NCBI RefSeq assembly: GCF_023715535.1
Contig: NZ_JAMBOI010000010.1
Coordinates: forward strand, 23,473-87,472
Direction: 5' to 3'
Length of the DNA stretch: 64,000 bases
From: Sporosarcina luteola
GTDB taxonomy: Bacteria > Bacillota > Bacilli > Bacillales_A > Planococcaceae
In this document: positions 63,743 through 64,000 of the stretch, one piece after another
Layout of the letters: each line of letters begins with the position of its first letter
Position numbering within the stretch: the first letter of the stretch is position 1
Notes under the pieces: generated by a model
The model's database searches: none
What the model saw: only the letters and a program-made list of their open reading frames with translations
What the model was told of the DNA's origin: nothing
Translations under genes and position numbers: made by a program

Positions 63743-63767
63743 TATTGCTGTGAATTGCCGTAAAGTA

Positions 63768-63816
63768 CTCTCCGCTGCTTGAAGTGGAAGGCGGCGACTC
63801 CGGCGGGAAATCCCTG
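63768..63816. repeat. Family B repeat, left-end fragment
   Basis: CGCTGCTTGAAGTGGAAGGCGGCGACTCCGGCGGGAAATCCCTGCC resembles the first 45 bp of the full copy at 16659; the rest is missing. Confidence 0.5.
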
Positions 63817-63848
63817 CCTTAATTTCTGTAAAAGGCGCAGAAATACGG

Positions 63849-63932
63849 CCAATCGAACTCCATTGGTTCGATTGGAAACATACTAACATTAGTAGTGCAG
63901 ACCATGGCCATGGTTTGTGCTACTATTTTTTT
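63849..63932 (+). terminator. Tandem hairpins with T-run near window end
   Basis: First stem CCAATCGAAC/GTTCGATTGG (63849-63875). Then AGTAGTGCAGACCATGG/CCATGGTTTGTGCTACT (63891-63924), pairing throughout if G-U pairs count, followed by seven T. It looks like an intrinsic terminator or attenuator for something outside the fad operon, which already has its own. 63933-64000 shows no gene start. Confidence 0.5.
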
Positions 63933-64000
63933 GTAGTAGAAGTGAAGGAAAGTCGTGCGGACGCTGGGATCTTTGAATCCGTATAAGGAAACCGACTAAC

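Noticed and set aside
63933..64000. Possible riboswitch at the right edge
   Set aside because: The visible 68 bases match no riboswitch consensus I know and the rest lies outside the window.

Overview
The window is chromosomal DNA of an endospore-forming member of the Bacillales, most likely a Planococcaceae genus close to Sporosarcina or Lysinibacillus. Gene order over most of it follows the Bacillus subtilis blocks polA-mutM-coaE-gapB-nrdR-dnaB-dnaI-thrS, infC-rpmI-rplT-ysdA-ysdB, sspI-ysgA-pheS-pheT-rnhC-zapA-cvpA-polX-mutS2-yshE and lcfA-fadR-fadB-etfB-etfA. A spore protein gene (sspI) marks a spore former. A meso-diaminopimelate dehydrogenase of the Lysinibacillus sphaericus type points away from Bacillus proper. 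No rRNA, tRNA, CRISPR array or prophage is visible.

Layout. 1-5.6 kb is an A+T-rich accessory island of short single genes (deoxyribosyltransferase-like, VOC, lipoproteins, small membrane proteins). Most are followed directly by a palindromic repeat, and one repeat is split by an IS110-family element. 5.97-14.2 kb holds replication, repair and central metabolism (polA, mutM, coaE, gapB, nrdR, dnaB, dnaI). 14.2-18.7 kb holds the T-box thrS gene and the infC-rpmI-rplT operon with its leader. 18.7-36.4 kb is mixed: dUTPase, HTH regulator, phosphoesterase, oxidoreductase, fhs, M3 peptidase, yumC, a GntR/DUF1648 pair, a PdaC-like deacetylase, trhO, a DUF368 polyprenyl-phosphate translocase, catalase, and divergent psd/pssA. 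36.4-38.4 kb is a second decayed accessory patch with a broken lipoprotein gene and the same palindromic repeats. 38.4-46.7 kb has recQ, a preQ1-controlled queF-transporter pair, an MFS transporter, ddh, an M42 peptidase, argF and sspI. 46.8-57.9 kb is the pheST, division and repair block. 58-63.7 kb is the fatty-acid beta-oxidation and electron-transfer-flavoprotein block under FadR.

Regulation readable from sequence: two T-boxes (Thr, Phe), a preQ1-I riboswitch, an L20-type leader with a perfect terminator and an AUU start codon on infC, a FadR operator matching the B. subtilis consensus as I recall it, a CcpN-like site on gapB, a PerR-like box upstream of katA and a Fur-like palindrome inside its 5' coding end.

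Most unusual structures: (1) the island of single-gene modules separated by palindromic repeats, resembling a cassette array without a visible recombinase; (2) the IS110 element sitting in the loop of one of those palindromes, with a target-like 8-mer in its 3' non-coding region; (3) two unrelated arrays of conserved 10-bp cores spaced every 20-21 bp, each lying between convergent genes; (4) a two-copy, multi-hairpin element just upstream of zapA and etfA whose stems are kept while their sequences change.
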